Below are positions 1 to 6,853 of a DNA stretch of 17,782 nucleotides, piece by piece. Position 1 is the first letter of the stretch; each line of letters begins with the position of its first letter. The DNA comes from Betaproteobacteria bacterium (lineage in GTDB: Bacteria > Pseudomonadota > Gammaproteobacteria > Burkholderiales > SG8-41): positions 1 to 17,782 of the forward strand of contig JANXRI010000449.1 in assembly GCA_025353085.1 (NCBI GenBank), in the 5' to 3' direction. Both the position numbers and the translations under genes were made by a program. The notes beneath the pieces were generated by a model that ran no database searches, was not told the origin of the DNA, and was given only the letters and a program-made list of their open reading frames with translations.

Positions 1-78
1 CTGCTGTTGGTCGTCGTCGACTAAGCGCGCTCCAACTCTCGCTGTTGTTGGGCATCATCCACTGAGCGCGCTCCAACT
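1..78. repeat. Imperfect tandem direct repeat, two copies, period about 41 bp
   Basis: The 14-base word AGCGCGCTCCAACT occurs at 24-37 and again at 65-78. The sequence before each copy is also similar: GCTGTTGG at 3 and GCTGTTGTTGG at 41, followed by related GTC/ATC triplets, with one 3-base length difference. The two units lie head to tail. The period is not a multiple of three, so the two copies are read in different frames of the minus-strand TPR gene. The second copy includes two bases of the amber codon at 77-79. It could be a decayed local duplication or chance similarity in GC-rich coding DNA. Confidence 0.5.
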
Positions 79-859
79 AGCGCTGCGCGCTGCGCGGGTC
101 GCCCAGCCGGCTCAAGTAAAGCAAGCCGAGGTTCGTGCAGGCGGCAAAATCGTTGGGCGCGAGATTAAGTCCACGTTCGTAGGCGGCTACGGCACCCGCG
201 AGATTGTCGCATCGACGATGCAGTAATGCCGACTCAAATTGTATCTCCGCGTCAAGCGGCGCTACATGTGCGGCATGACGTATTTGCTCGAGCGCTGCAC
301 GTGAATCACCTGACTCGCCCAGCATCCGCGCAAAACCGAGCAAGGCCGCGGGATGGTCAGGCGCATGGGCAAGCGCAAGGTAATAGCAATCGCGTGCATC
401 GGCGGTTTCACCAAGCGCGAGGTGCTCTTGTGCCTGCTCGACCAGCGTTTGAGCATCGTCGGGGATGAGCTCTCCCGCCCGCTTGAATTCAGCCAGCGCC
501 GCGCTATGCATTCCCTGGGCGCGCAATGCACGCGCCCGAAGGACATAAGCGAACGGGAAATCGGCGCGCGCCACGATCGCAATAGAAGCAGTCGCTGCAG
601 CCGCTTGCACCTCGCCATGCACCAACGAGAGGCCCGCTTGCAGGCATGTGTGTTCTACCGGATCCTGCAAACTCGCAATGCTCGTCTCCAACGTCCGTGC
701 AAGCGCCGCGCGATCATCGGCGCAAACGAACTTCCACCCCGCGCAGAACCACGCCGATGGCTTATAAACGGTACGCTGCACTGCGAGTGGAGACTCAACC
801 GCCGGCTGGCTGTGGCCCGCCAACGATAACCACCAATTCCGGATTGATCGTGTCAGCAT
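77..859 (-). CDS. TPR-repeat protein, apparently cut short by an in-frame amber codon
   Basis: The product is about 260 aa if started at the ATG at 857-859, 14 nt after the upstream glycosyltransferase gene ends. Longer starts would run into that gene. The N-terminal ~80 residues lack clear repeats (MLTRSIRNWW start). From about residue 85 there are several tetratricopeptide units with typical A..P spacing, for example around AYERGLNLAPND. The protein stops at TAG (77-79) in the middle of a TPR helix, after GDPRSAQR. The next 25 minus-strand codons are open to the window edge and continue the repeat (LERA, then PNN, with consensus spacing). The gene is therefore probably a nonsense-interrupted longer protein. 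By analogy with the two TPR-glycosyltransferases at 12621-16248, a glycosyltransferase domain could follow outside the window. No catalytic residues are visible in this part. Confidence 0.75.
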   Translation of the reverse strand: MLTRSIRNWWLSLAGHSQPAVESPLAVQRTVYKPSAWFCAGWKFVCADDRAALARTLETSIASLQDPVEHTCLQAGLSLVHGEVQAAAATASIAIVARADFPFAYVLRARALRAQGMHSAALAEFKRAGELIPDDAQTLVEQAQEHLALGETADARDCYYLALAHAPDHPAALLGFARMLGESGDSRAALEQIRHAAHVAPLDAEIQFESALLHRRCDNLAGAVAAYERGLNLAPNDFAACTNLGLLYLSRLGDPRSAQR

Positions 860-873
860 GCCGAGAATTAAGA

Positions 874-1575
874 TTATCGCCGGCCGTTCACTTCGCGTTG
901 CTCGACGCACAGCATGTACTGCAGTTCGTCGCGCCACTGCTGCGCATATTCGCAATCATGAAACTCATCGAAATACGGACCGCCAAGCGTGTAATGCACT
1001 AGCGCGGCGTCCTCTCTGCGCGCGTCATAACCAACCAGGTGATTCCAGCGTGCGGGAATCTGTCCGATGAGGTCATCGTTCCCCAGCCATTTAAACTGAT
1101 GAAGCTCTAGACCCGATGCGTGATTCACATAGTGAGGCGTCAAAGCGCGGCAACGCGCGTTGTTAAAGAGCATCACACTCGACCAGTTCTTCTTCTGATA
1201 AGCACTCTGCGGTTGATCGAGAAACTTGACCGCCTCTTTAGGCACATGATCGTGCTTGACTACCATGACCGCGTAGCGCTCGTCGCGCAGCGCATACAGG
1301 CGAGCGATGTCATCGCGCATCAGCATGTCGCAGTCCATGAATACCGACCAGCCGGCATATTCCGACAAAAACGGCGTCAGAAAACGCGAAAAAGAAAAAT
1401 CCGTCGACTGCAATGGATGACGTTCGCGCGTCAGCGCCTGCCGCAGCTGGTCCAACATTAAAGGCGTGATGCTGACCGGCAACGACGACCGCACATGGAT
1501 GCTGTGCGCGAGCACATGAAATGCGATGGTTTCCCGCGGATCGAAACCGATGTAGATTTTTATAGGAATCGTCAT
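874..1575 (-). CDS. Glycosyltransferase with DxD motif (GT8-like, GT-A fold)
   Basis: A 233-aa soluble protein with no signal peptide or membrane segment. The N-terminus (IKIYIGFDPRET) resembles the first beta strand of GT-A nucleotide-sugar binding domains. Residues 78-90 contain FMDCDMLM, a DxD motif (D81, D83) expected to bind the metal and nucleotide-sugar phosphate. Toward the C-terminus a HYTLGGPYF stretch resembles the histidine/glycine motif of GT8-like lipopolysaccharide glycosyltransferases. Donor and acceptor cannot be read from sequence. It heads a short minus-strand unit with the TPR gene 14 nt downstream, and is divergent from legB. The ATG at 1573-1575 starts directly on the conserved first strand, which supports this start. 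It probably adds a sugar to the same glycan as the neighbouring nonulosonate genes; that is inference. Confidence 0.8.
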   Translation of the reverse strand: MTIPIKIYIGFDPRETIAFHVLAHSIHVRSSLPVSITPLMLDQLRQALTRERHPLQSTDFSFSRFLTPFLSEYAGWSVFMDCDMLMRDDIARLYALRDERYAVMVVKHDHVPKEAVKFLDQPQSAYQKKNWSSVMLFNNARCRALTPHYVNHASGLELHQFKWLGNDDLIGQIPARWNHLVGYDARREDAALVHYTLGGPYFDEFHDCEYAQQWRDELQYMLCVEQREVNGRR

Positions 1576-1736
1576 GACATTCCGCCCCGGACACAGCGTG
1601 TCGATCGCGGCGTTTTAGTCCAGGCGCTGGCGGCGCCGCTCACACCGCTGACACTTGAATTGTAAAGCATTCGTATTCACCGTGATGCTAATATGTCCGT
1701 CGACGGGCTGCCGGTCCTGCCGCCGAAAAAGTTGAA
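1576..1736. promoter_or_regulatory. Divergent intergenic region between the glycosyltransferase and legB
   Basis: This 161-bp gap separates two divergently read units, so it should carry both promoters. On the plus strand an extended -10-like TGCTAATAT lies at 1686-1694, with no convincing -35. On the minus strand TACAAT (complement of 1659-1664) matches the sigma-70 -10 at 5 of 6 positions, again with a poor -35. Two short inverted repeats are visible: GACAC-AGC-GTGTC at 1590-1602 and GGCGC-TGGCG-GCGCC at 1623-1637. These could be operator or leader hairpins but are short enough to be chance. Confidence 0.35.
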
Positions 1737-2771
1737 ATGCCGGCGGCCCCGACAATAACCGTCTCCCACGCCATGGACAAAACGACTTTCGTAACCGGTG
1801 CGGACGGATTCATTGGTTCGCATCTCGTCGAAGCGCTGGTGGCCGCCGGCCATCGCGTGCGCGCATTGTCGCTCTACAACTCTTTTGGCCGCTGGGGCTG
1901 GCTGGATCAGATCGACGCGCGGGTAATGCAATCCGTCGAGGTGATCACGGGCGACGTGCGCGACACGACCGTCGTGCGGCGCGCAATGCAGGGCAGCCAG
2001 TACGTGATGCATCTGGCCGCATTGATCGGCATTCCGTACTCGTACCTCGCCGCGCAAAGCTATGTGGATACCAACGTGTCGGGCACGCTCAATGTGCTGC
2101 AAGCGGCGCGCGAGCTGAACGTCGAAAAGATCATTCATACGTCGACCAGCGAGGTTTATGGCAGCGCCCAGCAAGTGCCGATCGATGAGAATCACCGGCT
2201 GCTCGCCCAGTCGCCTTATGCGGCCACCAAAATCGCGGCTGACCAATTAGCGCTCGCCTATCATGCAACCTACGGCCTGCCGGTCATCGTCCTGCGCCCG
2301 TTCAATACCTATGGACCGCGCCAATCTGCGCGCGCTGTCATCCCTGCCGTCATCAGCCAGCTCGCCAATGGCGCGCGCGAGATCAAGCTTGGGGCGCTGG
2401 AACCGACGCGCGATTTTAATTACGTGGCGGACACGGTCGGCGCATTTTGCGCGGCCTTAGCCTCGTCGGCTTATGGCGAAGTCATCAACGTGGGCAGCGG
2501 ATTTGAAATCTCGATCGGCGAGGTCGCCCGCATGATCGCCGGCGTGATGCGCAAGGACACACCCATCGTGTCCGACCCGGCGCGGGTGCGGCCGCAGGCG
2601 AGCGAAGTTGCGCGTCTCGTTGCCAATGCCGACAAGGCGCGTCGCCTGCTGGACTATGCACCGCGTTACGGCGGGCGCGCGGGCCTGCAGCAGGGAATCG
2701 AAGCGACGGTCGACTGGTTCACCCGTCCCGCCAACCTTGCCTGGTACCGCAAGGACGATTACGCGATATGA
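1737..2771 (+). CDS. legB: NAD-dependent sugar-nucleotide 4,6-dehydratase, LegB-like
   Basis: A 344-aa extended short-chain dehydrogenase/reductase. The Rossmann motif TGADGFIGSHL is at residues 20-30. The 4,6-dehydratase active-site triad T137-S138-E139 lies in TSTSEVYG, and the catalytic Y161xxxK165 pair in SPYAATK. The RPFNTYGPRQSARAV segment is typical of GDP/UDP-HexNAc 4,6-dehydratases of the legionaminic acid branch. It should remove water from the nucleotide-linked N-acetylglucosamine to give the 4-keto-6-deoxy intermediate, using bound NAD. The start at 1737 follows a purine-rich GAAAAAG. The ATG at 1773 (MDKTTFVTG) gives a more typical N-terminus but has no ribosome binding site, so either is possible. 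Its stop overlaps the legC start by 4 nt (ATGA), implying coupled translation. Generic SDR epimerase is the alternative reading, but pairing with legC favours LegB. Confidence 0.87.
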   Translation: MPAAPTITVSHAMDKTTFVTGADGFIGSHLVEALVAAGHRVRALSLYNSFGRWGWLDQIDARVMQSVEVITGDVRDTTVVRRAMQGSQYVMHLAALIGIPYSYLAAQSYVDTNVSGTLNVLQAARELNVEKIIHTSTSEVYGSAQQVPIDENHRLLAQSPYAATKIAADQLALAYHATYGLPVIVLRPFNTYGPRQSARAVIPAVISQLANGAREIKLGALEPTRDFNYVADTVGAFCAALASSAYGEVINVGSGFEISIGEVARMIAGVMRKDTPIVSDPARVRPQASEVARLVANADKARRLLDYAPRYGGRAGLQQGIEATVDWFTRPANLAWYRKDDYAI

Positions 2772-3961
2772 GCGGGGCGGCTTCGGGCATCTTGCAGGCC
2801 TGCATGGATTGTCTGCCGGCCGGCGGCGCAGCGCTGCACGAACCGACGTTCGGCGGCAGGGAGCGCGAATACCTGCGTGAGTGCATCGATACCGGCTGGG
2901 TTTCCTCCCTCGGCGCATTCGTCAATCGGTTCGAGCGCGATCTGGAAAGACTGACCGGCGCCGCCCATGCAATCGCGGTGGTCAACGGTACCGCAGCACT
3001 GCATTTGTGCGTCGAGTTGGCAGGCGTAGAGACGGGCGACGAAGTCCTGCTCCCAACGCTCACCTTCGTCGCCACCGCCAACGCCGTCAGCTACTGTAAC
3101 GCCGTGCCGCACTTCGTCGATTGCGATGCCACCACGCTCGGCGTCGATGCCGTCAAGCTCGAGCAGTATCTCGAACACTCTGCCGACTTGCGCCGCGACG
3201 GGTGCTACAACCGCGCGACCGGCAGGCGCATACGCGCATTGATCGTGATGCACACGTTCGGCAACCCGGCCGAACTCGATGCGCTCGTCACGCTGTGCCG
3301 GCGATTCAACCTCACGTTAATCGAGGACGCCGCGGAAGCGCTGGGCGCAACTTATCGCGGCCGGCCTGTCGGCAACCACGGCTTGTTGTCAGCCCTGAGT
3401 TTTAACGGCAACAAAATCGTCACCACCGGCGGCGGCGGCGCGCTGCTGACGAACGACCTGGCGTTGGCGCGGCGCGCGCGCCACCTGAGCACGACTGCGC
3501 GCCTGAACACTGCCAGCGGCTTCGAGCACGACGAAGTCGGCTATAACTATCGGCTGCCGAACCTGAATGCAGCGCTCGGCTGCGCCCAGCTCGAGCAATT
3601 TTCGGATCTACTGGAGCGCAAGCGCGCGCTCGCCGAACGCTATCGCGCGGCGTTTGTGATCGTGAAAGAAGCGTCCTTCTTCAGTCCCGTAGCGCATGCG
3701 GGCAGCAATCACTGGCTCAACACCTGCCTGCTAGCGCAGGATGATGCCGGCCACCGGGATGAAATTCTCAAGGCGCTCAATCGCCACGGCATACAGGCGC
3801 GCCCGGCGTGGACGCTCATGCATCATCTGCCGATGTACTGCGATTGTCCGCGCATGGATCTAGCTGTTGCCGAGAGCCTCGAACGGCGCATCGTGAATTT
3901 GCCGAGCAGCGCCCATTTGATGCCCGCCGGCGGGCTGCAGCCAGAGCGCCACTTGGTGTAG
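2768..3961 (+). CDS. legC: PLP-dependent sugar aminotransferase, LegC-like (DegT/DnrJ/EryC1 family)
   Basis: A 397-aa fold-type I aminotransferase of normal length for the family. Visible motifs: a substrate/PLP-binding VVNGTAALHL near residue 75, the aspartate that pairs with the pyridine nitrogen in LIEDAAEALG (D187), and the Schiff-base lysine K216 in SFNGNKIVTTGGGG. The NGNK context, in place of SxHK, is characteristic of the LegC-type subgroup. It is expected to transfer an amino group from glutamate to C4 of the LegB product, giving the 4-amino-4,6-dideoxy-HexNAc nucleotide. It is translationally coupled to legB by an ATGA overlap and ends with tandem TAG stops. The N-terminal ~20 residues before HEPTFGG are longer than usual, so an internal start cannot be excluded. 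Confidence 0.9.
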   Translation: MSGAASGILQACMDCLPAGGAALHEPTFGGREREYLRECIDTGWVSSLGAFVNRFERDLERLTGAAHAIAVVNGTAALHLCVELAGVETGDEVLLPTLTFVATANAVSYCNAVPHFVDCDATTLGVDAVKLEQYLEHSADLRRDGCYNRATGRRIRALIVMHTFGNPAELDALVTLCRRFNLTLIEDAAEALGATYRGRPVGNHGLLSALSFNGNKIVTTGGGGALLTNDLALARRARHLSTTARLNTASGFEHDEVGYNYRLPNLNAALGCAQLEQFSDLLERKRALAERYRAAFVIVKEASFFSPVAHAGSNHWLNTCLLAQDDAGHRDEILKALNRHGIQARPAWTLMHHLPMYCDCPRMDLAVAESLERRIVNLPSSAHLMPAGGLQPERHLV

Positions 3962-3999
3962 TAGCATAGCCGGGCGCTCGAAGAGCGCCTGATGACCGC

Positions 4000-4005
4000 G
4001 AGGGG
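4000..4005 (+). promoter_or_regulatory. Strong Shine-Dalgarno for the 61-aa small protein
   Basis: GAGGGG sits 7 nt before the ATG at 4013. It is one of the best ribosome binding sites in the window and it decides the start of the small gene: the in-frame ATG at 3992 lies upstream of this site and lacks one of its own. Confidence 0.7.
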
Positions 4006-4012
4006 AAACGAT

Positions 4013-4198
4013 ATGGACAATCTGCTCAAAGGCAATTTTACGGTCGCCAAGCCGGTGCTCGACGAACCGCCAGTGAAAAGTCTCGAAGACCAATTCGAGA
4101 GCGCGGCATTGAAGCGGCTCGGCGGCAGCATTACTTTCGTCGCAAAAAAGAAAGTTGTCTGGGACCTTGCCTCGCCGCATGGCAAGACAGCCAAATAG
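4013..4198 (+). CDS. Small protein of unknown function inside the legBC operon (61 aa)
   Basis: I do not recognise this family. The predicted protein is 61 aa, hydrophilic, with no signal peptide, membrane segment or cysteine motif. The first half is acidic and proline-containing (LDEPPVKSLEDQFESAA) and suggests a short amphipathic helix. The second half is basic (RLGGSITFVAKKKVVWDL, ending GKTAK). Reasons to believe it is real: a strong GAGGGG ribosome binding site 7 nt before the ATG, a position filling the otherwise empty 51-bp gap after legC, and an end that overlaps the next gene by 20 nt as in coupled translation. It could be a chaperone or adaptor for the DUF115 or radical SAM protein, or a small modified peptide substrate; both are speculation. 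Confidence 0.7.
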   Translation: MDNLLKGNFTVAKPVLDEPPVKSLEDQFESAALKRLGGSITFVAKKKVVWDLASPHGKTAK

Positions 4199-5246
4199 CG
4201 CGCTGCCCGCCGACCTTGCCGCACGTCTGGAGCCTGGCTCGCTCGCGCGCGCGCTGCAGCCGCGCATGGCGGCGCTCACCGACGAATACAATGCGCCGAT
4301 CGCGCTCGCCAACGCCGCGCGCAATCTGCCTTTTCTGAGCGCTGGACGCAGCATTGCTGAATTACGCGGCGCGAGCCTAGGCAAATCGAACCGCGCCATC
4401 GTGATTGCAGCGGGCCCGAGCATGCACAGGGTCAACCCGTTCCCCGCACTGCGCAATGCCGCCTTCGATGGCGCCGTGATCGCGACCGACAGCGCCATTC
4501 TGCGCTGCCTGCGCAATGGAATCGTGCCCGATCTGGTGGTCACGCTCGATCCGCACGACTCGAGCATCGTGCGCTGGTTCGGTGATCCCGCGCTCGACGC
4601 CGGTGCGCTCGAAGATGATTATTTTCGCCGGCAGGACATGGACGATTTGTTTCATGACGAACTGCGCACCAACCGCGAACTGCTGGACCTGCTCGCGCGC
4701 CACGGTCCTGCCATGCGCATCGCGCTTTCCACCTCGGCGGGCGAGCGCGTAGTCCGGCGCGTGATCGAATGCGGGATGCAGATTTACTGGTTCAATCCGA
4801 TGATCGATGACCCGGACTTGCCTGACAGCCGCTCGCGCCGGTTGTTCGAATCGAACCGGCTGCCGTTGATCAACTGCGGCGGCAACGTCGGCACGGCATG
4901 CTGGATGATCGCGGATGCCGTGCTCGGACGGCGCGATGTCGCCGTGACTGGAATGGATTTTTCATATTATGCGGATACCCCGTACCTGAACACGCAATAC
5001 TATCGCCAGGCGCTCGAGCTTGTCGGCGAGGACAATCTGGACGCGCTATACGTGCGTATTTTCAATCCGCACGTCGGCCAGTGGTTCTACACCGATCCCG
5101 CCTATTTGTGGTTTCGCACCGCGTTCCTCGAACTTGCGGCCGATGCGGATTGCGCGACTTATAACTGCACGGGCGGCGGCATCCTGTTCGGGGAGCCGGT
5201 AATCGTGGCGACCATCGAAGACTTCATCGCGCGGAGCCAGCACTAG
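4179..5246 (+). CDS. DUF115 / MptE-like (Maf-related) protein, candidate glycan transferase
   Basis: A 355-aa protein from the ATG at 4179; a TTG at 4155 would add 8 residues. The centre carries the DUF115 signature: AIVIAAGPSMHR, then AVIATDSAILRCLRNGIVPDLVVTLDP, and later NCGGNVGTACWMIADAVLG followed by VAVTGMDFSY. The same Rossmann-like core occurs in archaeal 6-hydroxymethylpterin pyrophosphokinase MptE and in motility accessory factors (Maf), which attach nonulosonic acids to flagellin. This protein is much shorter than typical Maf proteins, which usually exceed 600 aa, so it is essentially the core domain. No membrane segments are seen, so it is probably cytoplasmic. Lying between legC and a radical SAM gene, it may act on or transfer the CMP-activated sugar. 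That role is inference from family and context. Confidence 0.78.
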   Translation: MARQPNSALPADLAARLEPGSLARALQPRMAALTDEYNAPIALANAARNLPFLSAGRSIAELRGASLGKSNRAIVIAAGPSMHRVNPFPALRNAAFDGAVIATDSAILRCLRNGIVPDLVVTLDPHDSSIVRWFGDPALDAGALEDDYFRRQDMDDLFHDELRTNRELLDLLARHGPAMRIALSTSAGERVVRRVIECGMQIYWFNPMIDDPDLPDSRSRRLFESNRLPLINCGGNVGTACWMIADAVLGRRDVAVTGMDFSYYADTPYLNTQYYRQALELVGEDNLDALYVRIFNPHVGQWFYTDPAYLWFRTAFLELAADADCATYNCTGGGILFGEPVIVATIEDFIARSQH

Positions 5247-5251
5247 CGGCC

Positions 5252-6853
5252 ATGGCCAAAGTACTCTTCATCAATCCGGTGGTGCGTGCCGAAGACGTTC
5301 CCCGCCACGTGCCGTACGGCATTGCCATGCTGGCCGCAATCAGCATCCGCGCCGGCCACCAGGTCCAGATCTACGACGAGAATGCATGGCGGCGCGGCGA
5401 CCAGGTCACTGCCCAGGCGCTGACTGCCGACGCCTGGGACGTCGTCGCCGTCGGCGGGATTTCCACGACCTATGGGTCAATCAAGTCGATCGTGCTGCTT
5501 GCACGCAGCTTGTGTCCGCATGCCCTGATCGTGCTCGGCGGCGGCGTTCTCACCTCGCTGCCGCATGACATCATGCGTCTCTTGCCGGCCGTCGATGTCG
5601 GCGTGGTCGGCGAGGCCTACGTGACATTCCCCGAAATCCTCACGATGTTTGACTCCGGCGCGCGCGCGTGGAATAACATTGCGGGTACCATTTCGCGCGC
5701 GGCCGACGGCGCGCTGATGTTGTCGCCCAAACGTCCGTTGCTGCGCGATCTCGACAGCCTGCCTTACCCGGCATGGGAGTTATTCCCGCTCGATGAGGTG
5801 TATTTCAAGAACAGCGAAATGCTTTTCTCCGTTGAAGGCATGCTGTCGCGCCGACGCCTCGACATCAACGCTAGCTATGGCTGCTCGCTGATTTGCCGCT
5901 TTTGTTATCACCTGGGCATCTCAGGCGACATGCGCTATGAGACCGATGCCCAAGGCGAAACGCGGGTTGCTTTCGACGAGCCCGGCAATTACAGCCGGGA
6001 TATTCGTTATCACAGCCCGCAATACGTGGTCGAAATGGCGCGCTATGCGTATGAGCGGTTCGACGTCGACTACATTGCGTTTCTGGATGAAAACCTGATG
6101 ACGATGGATGCGGCATCGAAGCGCACCTGGCTCGCCGAAATCTGCCGCCTGTGGATCGCCGCGGGTCTGCAACCCACCTGCGTTCGCGATGGCATTGAGC
6201 ACGATGCCAACTGCCGCGGCGTGCATTGGGACGGCACCAGCCATGCAACGCTCTGCAATCCGGAGATTTTGAAGACGATGCGCCAAGCGGGCTGCGCGTC
6301 GCTCGTCTACGGGTACGAATCGTTTTCCTCGCAAATCCTCAAACGAATGGGCAAGGGCACCACGCCCGCGCACAATCTCCGGAGTTTTTTCTGGACCCTG
6401 GAAGCAGGCATCCGTCCGGTGCCGAACCAGATTATTGGTTTTCCGAGCGAAGATTTCGCGTCGATCTACGACAATATCCGCGCGTGGGAACAGTTGGGCA
6501 TCGTGGTGAAACCGTTCTACGCGACTGCGTACCCGGGGTCCGAGTGGTTCACTACCTATCGCACCCACATTCTCGCGCAGTATGGCGGCGATCTCGAGCG
6601 CTACCTGCTCGACCTCGGCGACGCGACCAAAATCAGCGGCGTCATTTCACATAATTTCAACGCGGTCGAGCTGCTGGGCCTGCGCGAACTCATGCTGAAC
6701 CTGGACTGGACCCGAATCCACGAATACGAAGAGTTGTGGCGCAGACACCACAATATCGCGGCGGGCGCCCCGGCCACGCTGTATCGCGATCCACCGCCGG
6801 TCAAAGCAAAAGTTAAAACGATCGAACTGAGGCGCTTGCCTCTCGGTTCCTGA
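5252..6853 (+). CDS. B12-binding-domain radical SAM protein, substrate unknown
   Basis: A 533-aa protein with an N-terminal cobalamin-binding-like Rossmann domain (about residues 1-140; VLFINPVVRAED, VVAVGGISTTYGS, VLGGGVLTS) and a radical SAM domain. The cluster motif is C211-SLI-C215-RF-C218, the canonical CxxxCxxC that holds the [4Fe-4S] centre. The N-terminal domain lacks an obvious DxHxxG cobalamin-ligand motif, as in many members of this superfamily, so base-off cobalamin binding is plausible but not shown. Such enzymes perform C-methylation, rearrangement or epimerisation. Here the gene ends the legBC operon, 5 nt after the DUF115 gene, so a glycan or glycan-carrier modification is the likely setting. 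The stop TGA (6851-6853) directly abuts the stop of the convergent ptmE gene. Confidence 0.85.
   Translation: MAKVLFINPVVRAEDVPRHVPYGIAMLAAISIRAGHQVQIYDENAWRRGDQVTAQALTADAWDVVAVGGISTTYGSIKSIVLLARSLCPHALIVLGGGVLTSLPHDIMRLLPAVDVGVVGEAYVTFPEILTMFDSGARAWNNIAGTISRAADGALMLSPKRPLLRDLDSLPYPAWELFPLDEVYFKNSEMLFSVEGMLSRRRLDINASYGCSLICRFCYHLGISGDMRYETDAQGETRVAFDEPGNYSRDIRYHSPQYVVEMARYAYERFDVDYIAFLDENLMTMDAASKRTWLAEICRLWIAAGLQPTCVRDGIEHDANCRGVHWDGTSHATLCNPEILKTMRQAGCASLVYGYESFSSQILKRMGKGTTPAHNLRSFFWTLEAGIRPVPNQIIGFPSEDFASIYDNIRAWEQLGIVVKPFYATAYPGSEWFTTYRTHILAQYGGDLERYLLDLGDATKISGVISHNFNAVELLGLRELMLNLDWTRIHEYEELWRRHHNIAAGAPATLYRDPPPVKAKVKTIELRRLPLGS

Noticed and set aside
1..78. The repeated units as a CRISPR array or attachment site
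   Set aside because: Only two imperfect units with no uniform spacer, no cas genes, and no integrase or tRNA nearby.
1677..2246. A 189-codon minus-strand open frame
   Set aside because: Antisense to the well-supported legB gene; no domain recognised.
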